A DNA stretch of 64,000 nucleotides from Burkholderiaceae bacterium (GTDB lineage: Bacteria; Pseudomonadota; Gammaproteobacteria; Burkholderiales; Burkholderiaceae_A): assembly GCA_004214155.1 (NCBI GenBank), contig SGYQ01000003.1, positions 84,561 to 148,560 of the forward strand, written 5' to 3'. The notes beneath the pieces were generated by a model. The model was not told the DNA's origin. It searched no databases and saw only the letters and a program-made list of their open reading frames with translations. Made by a program: the position numbers and the translations under genes. Shown here piece by piece: positions 60,435 to 64,000 of this stretch. The number at the start of each line of letters is the position of its first letter. Position 1 is the first letter of the stretch.

Positions 60435-61035
60435 CTAATCTCCCCCCAGGTTTGTGTGATAGTAATGTTTTCTTATCAAGAGTTTTTAAGGGTTCTAATT
60501 CAGAAACTACTGATACCCCAGAGTATTTTTCTATAGCTTCTCTATTACTTTGGTTTCTTTTACCATTTAATATTATTCCCAGTAAAGGTAGATTTCTTTT
60601 TTTTAATTCACTTACGGTTAGTAGTGTATGGTTAATGGTTCCCAGGCCACTTCTTGCAACCAATAAAATCGGTAAGCTTAGTTTCTTTATTATATCTATA
60701 ATAAAGTACTTCTCGTTTATTGGAACTAATATCCCACCAGCACCTTCAACAATAACTTTCGTTTCTTTTCGCGGAAGTAAAAAATTTGCTAACTCTATCT
60801 TGATACCATCTCTTTTCGCTGACTCATGTGGAGATAGGGGTTGCTGTAATTCGTAGGCAGGGGGAAAAAAGAATGAACTATCGAACCCAGTGATTTTTTG
60901 TATGGTTTTAATATCTGGAGAATCCATCCCTGACTGGATAGGTTTCCAGTAGTGATATTTGTAATGCACCATTAGCCATGCACAAATAACTGTTTTTCCC
61001 ACTTCTGTATCAGTTCCGGTCAGGAAAAAAGACAA
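60409..61035 (-). CDS. bioD: Dethiobiotin synthetase
   Basis: FFLTGTDTEVGKTVICAWL, VIVEGAGGILVPIN; overlaps bioA. Confidence 0.95.
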   Translation of the reverse strand: MSFFLTGTDTEVGKTVICAWLMVHYKYHYWKPIQSGMDSPDIKTIQKITGFDSSFFFPPAYELQQPLSPHESAKRDGIKIELANFLLPRKETKVIVEGAGGILVPINEKYFIIDIIKKLSLPILLVARSGLGTINHTLLTVSELKKRNLPLLGIILNGKRNQSNREAIEKYSGVSVVSELEPLKTLDKKTLLSHKPGGRLDEIFASTG

Positions 61036-61235
61036 CTTTCCCCTCCAATTATAGAGTCTCTAAACGCTTATGAAGTTCTTCATAATTTTTCAATAACGTC
61101 CTTGAGAATTATTAACATTGATATTTTATAGGATATCATTTTTGCTCAAACTCATAACAAAGATATTTTTTCTAATTCTTGCAATATTAGATTGACCTAT
61201 TAAGTACCTTAAATAAAAAAAGAAAATTATTTTTC

Positions 61236-61667
61236 GTGCAGCATTTGTATTTAAAATTAATTTATGCTAATTCTATGTATAAAACTAATCGCATTTCACG
61301 GGAGTTCTGTATGACTCAGGTAACGCTTTTAAAAGATTTTACGAAAGCAATAGTCAGTATTGAAGGGGAGGATATCGATGTAGAAGAACTAGGCGATCTT
61401 CCCTTATCAATTGTTGTGAATGGAAAAGTAAGAAATATTGAGAAAATTGAACTGAGAAAATATGTTTTTACAGTTCCTGATGATGAGGGTAAAAATTTAC
61501 CGAGACCTCTGTTTTCTCTTGTTTGTGTGCCAGAGCTACCGGATGGAGAGCCCTTTTTAAGGAATCAAGAGTCTCAAAATCATCAATCAGAAAGAGAGAG
61601 TTCAGATTCAGCACAAGTCAAGCTGAGAGGATTTAATTATGAAGTACTAAAAGAAATATATTTGTAG
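61236..61667 (+). CDS. Hypothetical protein (real start probably ATG at about 61311)
   Basis: MTQVTLLKDFTKAIVSIEGEDIDVEELGDLPLSIVVNGKVRN...; no family recognised. Confidence 0.5.
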   Translation: MQHLYLKLIYANSMYKTNRISREFCMTQVTLLKDFTKAIVSIEGEDIDVEELGDLPLSIVVNGKVRNIEKIELRKYVFTVPDDEGKNLPRPLFSLVCVPELPDGEPFLRNQESQNHQSERESSDSAQVKLRGFNYEVLKEIYL

Positions 61668-61699
61668 TTTGTGGGCTTTGAAAGATATATTAGTAGCAC

Positions 61700-62593
61700 T
61701 CAATTGAACAGCTCTGAAACGTGTATTGCTAACTTTTTTTCTCTCAAATCTTTTTTTAAACTATTGCACAGCATATTTTTGAAACTTAAAGCATTTTCTT
61801 TTGTAGGTAATCCGCAGAAAATGGTAGAGCCGGAACCTGACATTCTACAACTTTCAACTGGAATTCCAAATTTTCCGGCAATATTCTTCATACTTTGTAA
61901 GTATCGGCTGATTTCCGGAAATAGACTTACCACAGTCGATTCCAAGTCGTTGCAGCCGAAGGTAAAGAAGGGTTTTTGAAGTGATAGAATGTCGACTTTT
62001 TCATTCTCGCTAATTTTTGGTCTAAGAAAATGCTGCTTGGTTAATTGAAAATTTTCAAAAATTAACGCTGTGGAAACCTTTATATTCGGAGTTAGTATCA
62101 CATAATACTTTGGCAAAAATTCCGAATCGCTAATGGCAATTAAATTTTCCCCTATCCCTGTCCCGAAACAATTTGCCTCTTCAATAAAAAAAGGAACATC
62201 AGCACCAATTTCTTTTGCTATGATTTTCAGATCCTCCCTGGTGTACCTTAAGTTCCAAAGTTTATTTAGACCCTTTAGGACAGTTGCTGCGTTAGAACTT
62301 CCCCCGCCCAGCCCGGCTCCAATTGGTATTCTTTTCTTTAACGTTACACTGCACCCAAAATTGCAGTCTGATTTTTGTTTTAGAGCAAGGGCTGCTTTAT
62401 AACACAAATCATCCTTTTTTAGATAGCTGAGGTCACCATTTCTTTTTATATCAGACCCTGGTGCATCAGATACAGTTATTATGTCGTAAAGATTAATCCT
62501 CACGAAAAGGCTATCTATCTCGTGGAAACCATCCTGATACTTTTGTTTTATATGAAGATAAAGATTTAATTTTGCCGGGCTGTGGAATATCAA
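61700..62593 (-). CDS. ispE: 4-diphosphocytidyl-2-C-methyl-D-erythritol kinase
   Basis: SPAKLNLYLHIKQKYQDGFHEIDSLF, KRIPIGAGLGGGSSNAATVL, RMSGSGSTIFCGL. Confidence 0.96.
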   Translation of the reverse strand: MIFHSPAKLNLYLHIKQKYQDGFHEIDSLFVRINLYDIITVSDAPGSDIKRNGDLSYLKKDDLCYKAALALKQKSDCNFGCSVTLKKRIPIGAGLGGGSSNAATVLKGLNKLWNLRYTREDLKIIAKEIGADVPFFIEEANCFGTGIGENLIAISDSEFLPKYYVILTPNIKVSTALIFENFQLTKQHFLRPKISENEKVDILSLQKPFFTFGCNDLESTVVSLFPEISRYLQSMKNIAGKFGIPVESCRMSGSGSTIFCGLPTKENALSFKNMLCNSLKKDLREKKLAIHVSELFN

Positions 62594-62608
62594 GAAATTT
62601 ACTCACAA

Positions 62609-63136
62609 TTAATCAAAAACAATCTTAACGGATATTTCCGAACTAGCTAGCTTTCTTTTTAAATTATGTGCCGAATTATCTTCTTCAATTTTTCTTGCTT
62701 TATGGATCAAGTTATTGATGTCATCCATTAAAGAGAACAAAATTTCGCGAGAAATTTTTATTTTTAAAAGATGAAGAATTTCTTTCGTGACCATGGAGTC
62801 TTCAATTACATTCCCACTATCTGATATAAAGTACCAGTCAGAGCTAGCTTTATTTGTTAAGGTGTAGTCTTTTGACATTTCAAAAAGACGATTTCCCCAT
62901 AAATCAAAGATTTTCATAACAATGGTTTTTCCATCACCCTTATAAGACTCAAGCCACTCAAATCTTGCCTTAACTGCCCTTTTTTTTTCTCCGGAATGAA
63001 CCAGAAGAATTCTACCATTTTCAATTGTGGCATGGTCTAAATTTTTTTTTTCTATTGAGGTACATCCAAAAAGCAGCAAGCAAAGAATTACACTCGGTAA
63101 AACATTAATCCTGAACATTGCCTTTAAGTTTGTCAA
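62609..63136 (-). CDS. lolB: Outer-membrane lipoprotein LolB
   Basis: 175 aa lipoprotein signal LLLFGC; next to ispE; KARFEWLESYKGDGKTIVMKIFDLWGNRLFEM. Confidence 0.75.
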   Translation of the reverse strand: MTNLKAMFRINVLPSVILCLLLFGCTSIEKKNLDHATIENGRILLVHSGEKKRAVKARFEWLESYKGDGKTIVMKIFDLWGNRLFEMSKDYTLTNKASSDWYFISDSGNVIEDSMVTKEILHLLKIKISREILFSLMDDINNLIHKARKIEEDNSAHNLKRKLASSEISVKIVFD

Positions 63137-64000
63137 TATGGACTTTCAGTCGGTCGACGGTTTCAAGAAGAATAGCATTGTTTGGTTCTTTATTGAAACC
63201 CATTTTCCAGATTTGTATTGCATCCTCTTCTCGGGAAAGATTCCACAATACCTCTCCATAATGTGCTGAGATCTCAGCGTCTGGTTGTCGGCTAAAAGCT
63301 TTTTCCAACCATTCTTCCGCCATTTCCAATTGACCTAACCTGAAATATATCCACCCCATACTATCGATTATATGTGGGTCTCGCGGAGCAAAGGCCAGTG
63401 CTGCTTTGATTAAATCAAATGCCTCATTGAGGTTTTTGTTTGCGTCCGCCATGCTGTAACCGAGCGCATTTAGCGCTTGAGCATGGTCGGGTTTTTTCTT
63501 TACTAAGCTTCTGAGAATATTCTCCATTTCATCCTTGTCGCCCTTTCTGTAATGCAACATTGCTCGGGAGTACATAACTTCGGGACGTGACCGGTCTTTG
63601 TAAGAAACTTTCTCAAAAATATGTAGTGCACTAGCCGCGTTGTTGGACTTGCTCACTAACGCATTAACTTCATTGTAAAAACTTTCCAATGTATTTTGTT
63701 TTCTTGAATTTTCCCGTTCAACGATGAGTTTATCAATTAGTTTATTATTTTTTCCTGTAATCAAATAAAGAGCTTTGACTGCATCTGAGGCACCCATATC
63801 TTCTGAGTCACTTTTTTGCCAAATTTCTGCGGCTTTTAATGCTGATTCATGGTCTCTGATAGCTAATGCCAGCTCAGTTGCTCTCTTCGCTGCTCCAACA
63901 TCATTGGTTTTTGAAGCAACGTCTAAATAAGTAACTAGTGCGCTTGAAATATTGCCAGAGATTAAAGCAATTTCGCTAGCTAATATTTGAAATATAATTT
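63105..64000 (-). CDS. Tetratricopeptide repeat protein, extends beyond the window
   Basis: TPR motifs (ALNALGYSMADANKNLNEAFDLIKAALAFAPRDPHIIDSMGWIYFRLGQLEMAEEWLEKAF); frame open upstream of the listed ATG at 63797 to the window end. Confidence 0.88.
   Translation of the reverse strand, partial: IIFQILASEIALISGNISSALVTYLDVASKTNDVGAAKRATELALAIRDHESALKAAEIWQKSDSEDMGASDAVKALYLITGKNNKLIDKLIVERENSRKQNTLESFYNEVNALVSKSNNAASALHIFEKVSYKDRSRPEVMYSRAMLHYRKGDKDEMENILRSLVKKKPDHAQALNALGYSMADANKNLNEAFDLIKAALAFAPRDPHIIDSMGWIYFRLGQLEMAEEWLEKAFSRQPDAEISAHYGEVLWNLSREEDAIQIWKMGFNKEPNNAILLETVDRLKVHIDKLKGNVQD

Noticed and set aside
1-64000. CRISPR array or tandem spacer-like repeats
   Set aside because: No regularly spaced direct repeats or cas-like ORFs were seen.

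Overview
This is a low-GC proteobacterial chromosome segment. Gene content and order look betaproteobacterial: cox locus with DUF2244/DUF2909/SURF1 proteins; M16-M16-rsmD-coaD; tRNA-Gln-prs-rplY-pth-ychF; TPR-lolB-ispE. Most of it is ordinary core genome: ubiB, folB, cca, slt, metF, ahcY, metK, dapF, xerC, dksA, argB, gpmA, secB, gpsA, an aa3-type cytochrome oxidase cluster, rpoH, a PLP-dependent Arg/Lys/Orn decarboxylase, ftsY and a complete bioB/FHC/AD set. Two regulatory elements can be read directly. One is an SAH riboswitch upstream of ahcY. The other is a perfect CIRCE operator (TTAGCACTC-N9-GAGTGCTAA) just upstream of rpoH. Between ychF and the glutaredoxin/biotin genes (about 43.1-55.3 kb) lies an AT-rich accessory island. 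It holds three copies of an Adhesin-E-like secreted protein (two with single frameshifts), an HNH endonuclease bracketed by an imperfect ~39-bp direct repeat, duplicated small-protein genes, a split Eco57I-like adenine methyltransferase without an obvious nuclease, a serralysin-like metalloprotease with a DUF4214-like C-terminus, a G8 tract upstream of a small ORF, and many orphan ORFs. Several island genes carry one disabling mutation while the flanking core genes are intact. I found no CRISPR array, rRNA, or recognisable IS transposase. Family names come from recalled motifs and were not checked by database search.
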